This document shows, one piece after another, positions 11,101 to 18,125 of a stretch of 52,928 bases of DNA. The first letter of the stretch is position 1; each line of letters starts with the position of its first letter. The stretch is from Acidobacteriota bacterium (lineage in GTDB: Bacteria; Acidobacteriota; Blastocatellia; RBC074), in NCBI GenBank assembly GCA_018269055.1, contig JAFDVI010000008.1, forward strand, positions 12,935 to 65,862, given 5' to 3'. Under the pieces are notes generated by a model that did no database searches, was not told the DNA's origin, and was given only the letters and a program-made list of their open reading frames with translations. The position numbers and the translations under genes were made by a program.

Positions 11101-11175
11101 GTTGTTGGGTGGATTTGGTTTCGCGCTAAAGCGCAACAAACAACTTTGAATCAGACTGAAAACCGACAGGATTAA
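8149..11175 (+). CDS. YfhO-like large integral membrane protein (first paralog)
   Basis: A 1008-residue membrane protein with about 11-12 hydrophobic segments in the first 540 residues, a long extracytoplasmic C-terminal part, and a last membrane segment near 980-1000. This layout and the motifs MAGDQLVYTWPLR and LPLWTPFVFSGYPLL fit the YfhO / GT-C-like family, members of which take part in glycosylation of envelope polymers. It is paralogous to the convergent gene at 11262-14225. A roughly 31-residue segment starting near residue 174 comes from a palindromic repeat inserted in frame (8670-8762). The last residues, ENRQD, are encoded by another repeat arm. The sugar substrate is unknown. Confidence 0.82.
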   Translation: MNLLRLNQHKGGLAVMAVIAAFFFCFFGTTMFSGRVFMAGDQLVYTWPLRTVAWDMIRHGQLPLWTPFVFSGYPLLSMAQLGIGYPLTWGYLFLPGHWAESVYIFAPYLLSPIFTYAYLREVGRSRLAALLGGLSFSYGGLMLSGIGLNGMLPNAVMWTPLLLMAIERSRTKPSFSSTKIHEENTKEAINDSGFLRESSCGFVEKRYSFAGCVLLATGAYSMSLLTGIGQGFVYAGALAIGYALFIVLCWPNSANEIAPTWKSFTRWKPLAVLAVGMLLGAGVAAFQILESRQAQRLSVRARISYEQFSEGAFRFSMAWKSWLDPFHVFGDVSAYVSPLVVLLAIVAVFATLCRRPRELRIFFWLLVAVVGWLLMVGPKTPLFKLVFALPVINHFRVPSRHSFEWTLAASVMAAYGWDFVADWFGNRRQAMKTRLADYANAFVWLALALAIAVAWYKATAAMFPVPDTNLEILNVPYLQWKLSFLVATILAVWAIRRIGNQTARNGMLALTIAAVCFIEPFCFVARHIPAYGSPVSRLSYVSPTTKAAQAFPPEQHRVYSQVSLDADNNLAEPRVEPPNIPAVAGLHSVSGFEPLMLERYSRALNSSDWDTVNRAPWLYADQSLFLPQSHVLDLLNATHVISYANFGYQPGELIEKDSIQFPANADYTELHPGAPVVLYAAKVPADILAIVSSMARSNHVPEQTPVARITIHTTEGRVIEDFLRAGTDTAEWAHERPDVKANIKHGLPPIFDTRPGDEQNSFPSLRYLKRISFNQQLHVTSVEIVRLISDADVGFWHMTLFDSASYASTQLRPLDPARWEPIYDQNGAWVLRNQRALPRAWLVTEAEALDATQIWRAIRGIPDPATKAVKSFDPRRTALIEIEPSKLPNLTGGELPSDAYARIVGYEPNRLAIETNADRPTVLVVSEMNYPGWVAMLDGAKTSIHQTDFLLRGVVVPAGKHTIEMSYRAPQARNGAILSLLSLCVVGWIWFRAKAQQTTLNQTENRQD
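8670..8762. repeat. Palindromic repeat inserted in frame in a coding sequence
   Basis: Left arm 8670-8706 and right arm 8731-8762 are imperfect inverted repeats built from ACGAAG/CACGAAG words, with a loop of about 24 bases. Both arms begin or end with TTTTCC/GGAAAA. The element is translated as hydrophilic sequence (STKIHEENTKEAIND...) between two membrane segments of the YfhO protein. The paralog at 11262-14225 joins directly at this point (AVDKLSQRPRWRW), so the element is an insertion. Confidence 0.78.
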
Positions 11176-11242
11176 CACGATTGCACAGGGTTTTCGTCAG
11201 TACGGCAACCGGCGAATCCTGAAGAATCTTGTAAATCCTGTC
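11165..11242. repeat. Palindromic repeat between convergent genes (possible terminator)
   Basis: Left arm GACAGGATTAACACGATT (11165-11182) pairs with right arm AATCTTGTAAATCCTGTC (11225-11242) with two mismatches. The left arm begins inside the last codons of the upstream YfhO gene and contains its TAA stop. The right arm is identical to 7-24. Its place between two convergent stop codons suggests it serves as a bidirectional terminator. Confidence 0.65.
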
Positions 11243-11261
11243 GAAAAACGTTTTGGTTGAT

Positions 11262-14225
11262 TTAGACGTTGGGACGGCGACGTTTCCAACTGACAATTCC
11301 ACCCGCGATCAAAAGAACAATGCCGAATGCCGACCAGGATGCGCCGTTGCGAAAGCTCGAAGCGCGAAAGACAAATTCGACCTTGTGATTACCGGGCGTC
11401 AGTTCCACGCCGCGCAACGTGAAGTTGACGCGTTCGACCGGCACGCGCTGGCCGTCCACCCAGGCTTCCCACCCACGATAATAAATCTCGCTCAACACCA
11501 GAAATCCCGCGGTCGGATTGGTTGCCTGAATTTCAATGCGATGCGGTTTGTAACTGGTTACTTTGACATCGCCTTTAGGCACTTCAGCCGACGCCGGATT
11601 CGCCAGCGGAGTTTTGATCTGCCGATTGCCAAACAACTCGCTTTCCAACAACACCGTCTGCGCTGGCTCAAATGGCGAACCGTCTTTCAATCTTCCGGTT
11701 TTAATGCTTTGCAAAACTTCCGCGCTTGGCTCAATGACCGCCTGTCCGCAAAACCAGGCGCGCGGCATTACCTTCAGGTTTTCATACAATCGGACATCAC
11801 CAAATTCGGCCAGTTCGCGCCAACGATCCAGCGGCAAACTCAACGCGTCCAGTGGTTGTGAAGCCTTCGTTTGCGAGTCATACAGTGAGACTCGCGAAAC
11901 AGTGATGTCCGCTTCGCTCGGCACATAGCGAACTTGCACATCCGTGATTTCCGTGCGGTCAAATTTCAGTCGAGCCAGGTACCGATGTCCGGGAAAGCCT
12001 CCGGCGTCCCAGGTTTCGACGACATGCGCCAACCCGTGCTTGGCGCGCGCTTTCACATCTTCCCGTTCCAAGGCCCATTCGGAAACATCGCGACCGGCTT
12101 GCAATTCGCGTTCGATCACACGGCCATCGGAGGTTTTCATGGTAAACAACAGAACCGGCGTTCCTTCCGTCAGATTATCCGAATTGCCCATCGCCGAAAT
12201 GACCACCAATTCGTCGGCAGTCGCTCTGACCTGAAACTGCGCGCCTTTTTGCGGGTTGAGCATCAGACCGATGGGCGGATCGGCAAATGTCACGTTTTCG
12301 ATTTGAACTTTTGATTGGGAACTGGTTGCGGTGGCGCGGTCCGCAAGCAAATATTTGGCGTTGAGCAGATTGAATCCTTGGTGCGCGGAATCAAACGCCT
12401 CTTGTTCTGTGACGTACCCATCCAGCGTCATGCGCCCCGCAATTTCCGCCATCTGTCCCAACCGAACGGGATCATACCCATTGACGCTTTGCAGCCCGCG
12501 CACAATCGAAATGTTCGGGTAATCCAGCAGGTCGGATTTCAACCCAAACGGAATTTCCGCGTGGCTCAACACACGAAACGAACTCCAATCGGATTCACGC
12601 TCCTTGATCGCTTTGACCGAAGCTGAATCCTGAAATCGTTCAGCAACGTTGTAATACTTGTCGGTGATCAATCGCCATTCAAAGAAAAATCCCCAGGAGA
12701 AAATATCCAGGAACAGAATGCCAATCAGTACGGCTCCGGTCAGCGCGCTCCAACGCCTGGAGTACAACCACAAAGCCGCCAAGCTCAGCACGAAAAACAC
12801 CGCCGGGAAGTAAATATCCGGATTCGACCAACTCCCTGCCTGTGGCGGCAGCGGCGTTCCCATTTCCAAATAATGATCGAAGAATTTGTACACGATCAGC
12901 GCCACGACAACGATGGCGGCCAACAGTGCGGAGCTTTTGGCCAAAACGCGACGCACCTTGATTCGATTCAGTTGCGTCAACGCCGTCGCTCCCAACCCGG
13001 CCAGAATGGCCAGGGCGAAATCGAACTGCATCAAATGTCGCCCGGATGCGCGAAACAGACTGTACACAGGCAACCGATGCAGCAATTTGTGAATGCCAAA
13101 CGGCAGATAAGATCCAAATGCCAGCAGCAACGCGACCAATACACACAGTGCCCAGAACCAGATCAAGTTGCGCTCAACACGGACAGCTTCCGGCTCGCCC
13201 TTCCAAATCAGCTTGTCCTTCGAAACGGGCAATTGCCGGGCAGCAAAGACAGCCGCAAACGCCAGCAACCAGCCCAACATGCCGAGGTATCCGCAGGTTT
13301 CCGCCAGATTCCATGTGCCCCAATACGAAACTTTGTATGGTTCCAGCGCGGCTCCGCCGAAGTAATACGGAAAGAACAACTCGAACATTTGCCGAGGCGG
13401 AAACGAAAACTGCGAAAAGTAGGAATAATCAATCGCCGAACGGTCGCCCAAGGCCAGCAACTCGCGCGCGGGCAACAACTGGATCATCGAAAGCAACGCG
13501 CCGCACACGATCATTGCCGCCAGCGCCACCACAAACCTGACGCGCGCTCCCGATTGGCTTCGCCCAACCAGCAAAAACAGCGCGTATGCTCCGGCAAGCA
13601 TCGCCGAATACAGGGTCATTTGCGGCTCGCCGGCGAATTGCTGCAACGCGATAAAAGCCGCTCCCAGCGTCACCCAACGCCAGCGAGGTCGCTGGCTCAA
13701 CTTATCAACCGCCAGCAGAATCCACGGCAACCAGGCCGCCGCGTTGATGCGGTTGGTGTGTCCCAGATGCGAAACCAGAAAACCGCTGAAGCTGAAGCTG
13801 ACCGCAGCAATCAAGGCTCCGATGCGATGGCAACCAAGCCTGCGCGCAAACAGATACGTCCCAAACAGCGCCAGATGATAGGTCATCAGCACCAATGCAT
13901 TCATCGCTACTTTTGGCGGTAACACTGCGAACAACCACGTCGGCGGATATAACGCGCCGGGTTGAATGCTGGCCAGCAGCGGCATCCCGCCGAAAATGTA
14001 TGGGTTCCACAGCGGCAATTCGCCCTGCGCGATCATGTGCCCGATCAATACGCGAATCCCAAAAATCTGCGTCCAGCCGTCACCGGGAGCCAGCGTGACT
14101 TTGCCCAACACGGCAGGAAAGAAATACACCAGCGGCAACAAGAACAAAGTAAAGGCAGTTGCGATGGATTGCGGATTGCGGATTGCGGATTGCGGATTTT
14201 CTTTGGCCATTAGGCGTTCGTTCAT
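11262..14225 (-). CDS. YfhO-like large integral membrane protein (second paralog)
   Basis: A 987-residue paralog of the convergent gene at 8149-11175, with the same order of parts: about 12 hydrophobic segments, a long extracytoplasmic region (about 540-940), and a final membrane helix before a basic tail (WKRRRPNV). Matching motifs include ELPLWNPYIFGGMPLL and AGDGWTQ-like sequence after the first helix. It probably acts in transfer of sugars to an envelope polymer (family inference). The N-terminal MNERLMAKENPQSAIRNPQS is translated from a GGATTGC heptamer array, so it is not conserved protein sequence. The ATG at 14210 is an alternative start. The GT2 gene upstream on the same strand could supply a lipid-linked sugar. 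Confidence 0.82.
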   Translation of the reverse strand: MNERLMAKENPQSAIRNPQSIATAFTLFLLPLVYFFPAVLGKVTLAPGDGWTQIFGIRVLIGHMIAQGELPLWNPYIFGGMPLLASIQPGALYPPTWLFAVLPPKVAMNALVLMTYHLALFGTYLFARRLGCHRIGALIAAVSFSFSGFLVSHLGHTNRINAAAWLPWILLAVDKLSQRPRWRWVTLGAAFIALQQFAGEPQMTLYSAMLAGAYALFLLVGRSQSGARVRFVVALAAMIVCGALLSMIQLLPARELLALGDRSAIDYSYFSQFSFPPRQMFELFFPYYFGGAALEPYKVSYWGTWNLAETCGYLGMLGWLLAFAAVFAARQLPVSKDKLIWKGEPEAVRVERNLIWFWALCVLVALLLAFGSYLPFGIHKLLHRLPVYSLFRASGRHLMQFDFALAILAGLGATALTQLNRIKVRRVLAKSSALLAAIVVVALIVYKFFDHYLEMGTPLPPQAGSWSNPDIYFPAVFFVLSLAALWLYSRRWSALTGAVLIGILFLDIFSWGFFFEWRLITDKYYNVAERFQDSASVKAIKERESDWSSFRVLSHAEIPFGLKSDLLDYPNISIVRGLQSVNGYDPVRLGQMAEIAGRMTLDGYVTEQEAFDSAHQGFNLLNAKYLLADRATATSSQSKVQIENVTFADPPIGLMLNPQKGAQFQVRATADELVVISAMGNSDNLTEGTPVLLFTMKTSDGRVIERELQAGRDVSEWALEREDVKARAKHGLAHVVETWDAGGFPGHRYLARLKFDRTEITDVQVRYVPSEADITVSRVSLYDSQTKASQPLDALSLPLDRWRELAEFGDVRLYENLKVMPRAWFCGQAVIEPSAEVLQSIKTGRLKDGSPFEPAQTVLLESELFGNRQIKTPLANPASAEVPKGDVKVTSYKPHRIEIQATNPTAGFLVLSEIYYRGWEAWVDGQRVPVERVNFTLRGVELTPGNHKVEFVFRASSFRNGASWSAFGIVLLIAGGIVSWKRRRPNV
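14166..14198. repeat. Tandem heptamer repeat, about 4.7 copies of GGATTGC
   Basis: Four exact GGATTGC units and a partial fifth run from 14166. The array lies in the first codons of the second YfhO gene, where it is read on the minus strand as NPQSAIRNPQS. Copy number could change by slippage; a change not divisible by three units would shift the frame or alter the usable start. Confidence 0.85.
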
Positions 14226-14241
14226 AACGAAATGCAGAAAT

Positions 14242-14320
14242 AAAAACCGCGGATGAACGCTGAGTAACGCAGATTTAGTTTGATCTGCGTTTGTCTGCGC
14301 TTATCAGCGGCTATGTTTTT
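14242..14320. repeat. Palindromic repeat between GT2 and YfhO genes
   Basis: Left arm 14242-14275 and right arm 14283-14320 are imperfect inverted repeats; both share AAACGCAGAT/AACGCAGAT and GAT-AA-CGC words and end in AAAAA/TTTTT. The element fills most of the gap between the stop of the GT2 gene and the start of the YfhO gene and could act as a transcription attenuator there. Confidence 0.65.
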
Positions 14321-14322
14321 CA

Positions 14323-15030
14323 TCAATCCATAAATCTGTACTTGACCAGCGCCCAGATGGCTCCGAAGCCGTCTTTCCAGGTGATTTTTTTGCCTTCGTC
14401 GAAATCGCGTCCGTAATAGGAAATCGGCATTTCGTACAGCTTGTATTTGCGTTTCAATATCTTGGCGGTGATTTCCGGCTCGAAGTCGAACTTGTTGGAT
14501 TTGATCTGCATGTTTTTGACCACATCAGCGCGAAACACTTTGTAACAGGTTTCCATGTCAGTCAGCGTTGCGTTGTAAAGCAGATTGGTCACAAAGGTCA
14601 GCATTTTGTTGCCCAACAGATGCCAGAAGTTAAAGGCGCGGGCAATTTTGCCACCAGTCAAGCGCGAACCGTACACCACGTCGGCGCGACCTTCCAAGAT
14701 CGGTTTGATCAACTCAACGTATTCCGCCGGGTCGTATTCCAAATCGGCGTCCTGAATCAGGATGATGTCGCCTTCAGCGTAATGCAGCGCGGTTCTGAGC
14801 GCAGCGCCTTTGCCCATGTTCTGGCCGTGAAAATAAATCTTGTGTTTAGAAGTTTCGGCCAGTTGCTTCAGGACATCGCGCGTGCCGTCTTTGGAACCGT
14901 CATCCACGATGATCAATTCTTTGCGCACATCGCCAAGATTGACGGCTTCGACTTTGGCGATGATTTCGTGAAGCGTCTGGGCTTCGTTGTACACGGGCAT
15001 TAAAATGGAAAGTAAAGGTGGGTTTTGCAT
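14323..15030 (-). CDS. Family 2 glycosyltransferase (polyprenyl-phosphate mannosyl/glucosyltransferase-like)
   Basis: A 235-residue GT-A enzyme that probably moves a sugar from a nucleotide donor to a polyprenyl phosphate. The motifs are MPVYNE at 11-16, VDDGSKDGT at 42-50, and the metal-binding DAD at 94-96 (QDADLEYDP). NMGKGAALRTAL and the segment around GSRLTGG are typical of dolichol-phosphate-mannose-synthase-like enzymes. No membrane segments follow, so it is the short soluble type. It lies directly upstream of the second YfhO gene on the same strand. A GT2 making lipid-linked sugar next to a GT-C-like protein is a sensible pair (inference). Confidence 0.88.
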   Translation of the reverse strand: MQNPPLLSILMPVYNEAQTLHEIIAKVEAVNLGDVRKELIIVDDGSKDGTRDVLKQLAETSKHKIYFHGQNMGKGAALRTALHYAEGDIILIQDADLEYDPAEYVELIKPILEGRADVVYGSRLTGGKIARAFNFWHLLGNKMLTFVTNLLYNATLTDMETCYKVFRADVVKNMQIKSNKFDFEPEITAKILKRKYKLYEMPISYYGRDFDEGKKITWKDGFGAIWALVKYRFMD

Positions 15031-15071
15031 TCTTTTTGTTATCTCGTTTTTTTCGCGTTCGGCGTACTGCT

Positions 15072-16487
15072 TCAGGATCGTTCGCGACGCGCAACTCCGC
15101 TGCGGCGTGCGGCTTCTTCAACAGCCTTGGCCACCAGCGGCGCGACCTGCCGGTTGAACACTGACGGGATGATGTATTCCGGGTGAAGTTCTTCAGGGGA
15201 GATCACAGAGGCAATTGCCTGGGCGGCGGCCATTTTCATCTCTTCATTGATGTCTGTGGCGCGGCAATCCAGTGCGCCGCGAAAGATACCGGGGAAACAC
15301 AATACATTGTTGATCTGGTTTGGGTAATCGGAGCGCCCGGTCGCCATGACTTTGACATACGGCCAGGCTTCTTCGGGCATGATTTCCGGCGTAGGGTTGG
15401 CCAGCGCAAAGACAATCGGGTCGCGATTCATCTTTTGCAGCATCTCGACTTTCAGCACGTCCGGCCCGGATAAGCCGAGAAACAAATCGGCTCCGGCGAT
15501 CAATTCATTCAATGAACCTTTCAAATTATCCGGATTGGTGTGGTTGGCGTACCACTCGACGGCATCATTCATGCCTTCAGTGCGACCACGATAAACCGCT
15601 CCGTGCAAATCAAATCCAATGACGTTTCGCGCTCCGGCGCTCAGCAACATTTTGGTGCAGGCGGTTCCTGCTGCGCCCACGCCCACAACGACGATTTTGA
15701 TGTCTTCGATTCGTTTGTTGACGATCTTCAGCGCGTTGATCAGCGCCGCCATCACGACGACGGCGGTTCCGTGCTGGTCGTCGTGGAATACGGGAATGTC
15801 CAGTTCGCGCTTCAATCGCTGCTCGACTTCAAAACAGCGCGGCGAGGCAATGTCTTCCAGGTTGATGCCGCCAAACACCGGCGCAATCGCTTTGACGGTG
15901 CGGACGATTTCGTCTGTGTCCTTGGTGTCCAGGCAAATCGGGAACGCATCAATTCCGGCGAACTCCTTGAACAGCATGGCTTTGCCTTCCATCACCGGCA
16001 ACGCCGCCGCCGGGCCGATGTCTCCCAGCCCCAGCACCGCCGTGCCGTCAGTGACGACGGCAATGCAGTTGCGTTTGATCGTCAGGTTGTAAACTTTTTC
16101 CGGGTCTTTATAGATGGCCATCGAAACGCGCGCAACGCCCGGCGTGTAGGCGATGGAAAGATCAGACCGGTTTTGCAGTGGACGTTTGTTCGTGATTTCG
16201 ATTTTGCCGCCGATGTGGCGCAAAAACGTCCGGTCGGAAACGTTGATGACCGTGACGCCTTCGACCGCGCGTACGGCATCGGCGATGCTGTCGGCGTGTT
16301 CATCGTTGCCGGTGGCGACGGTGATGTCGCGAATCAGGTGATGCGCGCCGACTTCGACAATGTCAATTGCGCCGATGTTTCCGCCTGCGTCGCCGATGGC
16401 CGAAGTGACATGCCCCAACATTCCGGGGCGATTTTCCAGGCGCAAGCGCAGAGTGATGCTGTAGCCTTCACTCGGTATGACGTTCAT
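15072..16487 (-). CDS. NAD-dependent malic enzyme with N-terminal ACT domain
   Basis: Decarboxylates malate to pyruvate with reduction of NAD(P). The N-terminal ACT domain (about 9-82) probably binds a small regulatory ligand. The catalytic part shows Tyr114 in YTPGVA, Lys169 in EGKAMLFKEF, metal ligands ED at 211-212 and DD at 236-237 (FHDDQHGT), and the dinucleotide motif GVGAAG at 269-274. The 471-residue length fits the short bacterial malic enzymes plus ACT. It is divergent from the sulfatase gene. Cofactor preference cannot be fixed by eye. Confidence 0.92.
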   Translation of the reverse strand: MNVIPSEGYSITLRLRLENRPGMLGHVTSAIGDAGGNIGAIDIVEVGAHHLIRDITVATGNDEHADSIADAVRAVEGVTVINVSDRTFLRHIGGKIEITNKRPLQNRSDLSIAYTPGVARVSMAIYKDPEKVYNLTIKRNCIAVVTDGTAVLGLGDIGPAAALPVMEGKAMLFKEFAGIDAFPICLDTKDTDEIVRTVKAIAPVFGGINLEDIASPRCFEVEQRLKRELDIPVFHDDQHGTAVVVMAALINALKIVNKRIEDIKIVVVGVGAAGTACTKMLLSAGARNVIGFDLHGAVYRGRTEGMNDAVEWYANHTNPDNLKGSLNELIAGADLFLGLSGPDVLKVEMLQKMNRDPIVFALANPTPEIMPEEAWPYVKVMATGRSDYPNQINNVLCFPGIFRGALDCRATDINEEMKMAAAQAIASVISPEELHPEYIIPSVFNRQVAPLVAKAVEEAARRSGVARRERS

Positions 16488-16654
16488 TCGTGGTGATTCC
16501 TTCTATTGATTGGGGAGTGGTAGAGCATTCATTAAGCGTGCGGAGAATACCTTATGCACCAAACGCAGGCAAGATTTCCAATCTGGACAGTTCGCACGAC
16601 TTCCCACAGAATGCGCCCGATTCAATTCCACTTTCCGATTCAACCGGAGCGACC

Positions 16655-18109
16655 ATGAAGCAAATGCCCAAACTCCTGATTTTTACCTTGCTCTTCGCCT
16701 CTGTTTTGATTGCGCGCGAAGTTTCAATCCAGGCTCAAAAATCCTCTACTGCTGCAAAACCGGCAAAACAATACAACGTGTTGTTCATTTCCACTGACGA
16801 CATGAACAACGACCTGGGATGTTACGGCCATCCGCTGGTCAAATCACCGAACATTGATCGGCTGGCCGCACAAGGCGTGATGTTCGACCGGGCGTACTGT
16901 CAATTTCCGTTGTGCAGCCCCAGCCGATCCAGCCTGATGACCGGCCTTCGGCCAGACACGACCGAAGTGTATGACCTGCAAAAACACTTTCGCTCCGTGT
17001 TGCCGGACGTTGTCACCTTGCCGCAACTGTTTATGAAAAACGGATATTTCGCGGCGCGCGTCGGCAAAATCTACCATTACGGCAATCCCGGGCAGATCGG
17101 CACGGACGGTCTGGACGATCCGCAATCCTGGAACATGGTGGTCAATCCGCGCGGCGTGGACAAGGACGAAGAAAAGGTACTGACCAATTACACGCCCACG
17201 CGCGGGCTTGGCAGTTCGCTGTCGTTTTACGCTTCGCCTGCGCCGGATGAAGACCACACCGACGGAAAAGTCGCTGCGGAAACCATCAAGCTGCTCGAAG
17301 CAAACAAAGACCGTCCGTTTTTCATTGCCGCAGGCTTTTATCGCCCGCACTGTCCGTTCATCGCGCCGAAAAAGTATTTTGACCTGTATCCGTTGGAGAA
17401 AATCGCCGCGCCGAAGTTTTCGCCGGAAGAATGGAAAATGGTTCCTGCTCCGGCATTGTGGCTAAAGGAACCAAACTTTGGTGTGACCGCCGACCAACAG
17501 CGCGAAGCGATTCGCGCGTACTATGCTTCGATCAGTTTTGTGGATGCAAATGTAGGCAGGTTGATGGACGCGCTGAAGCGGCTGAACTTGGCCGATAACA
17601 CCATCATTGTGTTCTGGAGCGATCACGGCTACTTGCTCGGCCAGCACGGACAATGGATGAAACAATCGCTGTTCGAAGGTTCGGCGCGTAATCCGATGAT
17701 TATCGCCGGCCCCGGTGTATCCAAAGGTAAGGCTTCGCCGCGCACAGTTGAGTTCGTGGACATTTACCCGACGCTGGCGGAAATGTGCGGATTAAAGGGC
17801 GCTCCGAAAAATCTGGCTGGGCGCAGCATGCGACCGCTGTTGGTAAACCCCAAGGCCATCTGGAACAAACCAGCCATCACACAGGTTGAACGTGGCGCAG
17901 CAGCGAACAGATTTATGGGATACAGCATTCGCACGGAACGCTGGCGGTATACGGAATGGGACGGAGGCAGGAAAGGGGCCGAGCTTTATGACGAAACCGC
18001 CGACCCTGAAGAGATGAAGAATCTGGCGAACGATCCGAAATTTGCTTCAACGCTTGCCGAACTGAAACGGTTGCTGAATGCAAGGCTGACGACGCAACCC
18101 GGCAAATGA
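16655..18109 (+). CDS. Secreted sulfatase (iduronate-2-sulfatase-like)
   Basis: A 484-residue exported arylsulfatase-family hydrolase that removes sulfate esters, probably from polysaccharides. Residues 1-27 are a signal peptide. The formylglycine site CSPSR is at 87-91 (Cys87, followed by SSLMTG), and the calcium-binding DD is at 48-49. FSDHGY-type sequence (WSDHGYLLGQHG) supplies further ligands. YNVLFISTDDMNNDLGCYGHP and RPDTTEVYDL resemble iduronate-2-sulfatase subfamily members. An open frame begins at 16490, but the ATG at 16655 follows GGAG at a spacing of six and starts the signal peptide. An anaerobic or FGE-type maturase is needed and is not in the window. It converges with the TPR gene, 16 bases between stops. 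Confidence 0.9.
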   Translation: MKQMPKLLIFTLLFASVLIAREVSIQAQKSSTAAKPAKQYNVLFISTDDMNNDLGCYGHPLVKSPNIDRLAAQGVMFDRAYCQFPLCSPSRSSLMTGLRPDTTEVYDLQKHFRSVLPDVVTLPQLFMKNGYFAARVGKIYHYGNPGQIGTDGLDDPQSWNMVVNPRGVDKDEEKVLTNYTPTRGLGSSLSFYASPAPDEDHTDGKVAAETIKLLEANKDRPFFIAAGFYRPHCPFIAPKKYFDLYPLEKIAAPKFSPEEWKMVPAPALWLKEPNFGVTADQQREAIRAYYASISFVDANVGRLMDALKRLNLADNTIIVFWSDHGYLLGQHGQWMKQSLFEGSARNPMIIAGPGVSKGKASPRTVEFVDIYPTLAEMCGLKGAPKNLAGRSMRPLLVNPKAIWNKPAITQVERGAAANRFMGYSIRTERWRYTEWDGGRKGAELYDETADPEEMKNLANDPKFASTLAELKRLLNARLTTQPGK

Positions 18110-18125
18110 AGCAGAAGATTGCGTT

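Noticed and set aside
12873..13922. Long plus-strand open frame (349 codons) opposite the second YfhO gene
   Set aside because: Composition is Gln/Arg-rich with no domain, and it lies wholly antisense to a well supported membrane protein; it is a codon-bias shadow.
14166..14198. Insertion sequence remnant near the YfhO start
   Set aside because: Only a simple heptamer array is seen, with no terminal inverted repeats or transposase fragment. I found no transposase, integrase, tRNA or rRNA gene in the window.
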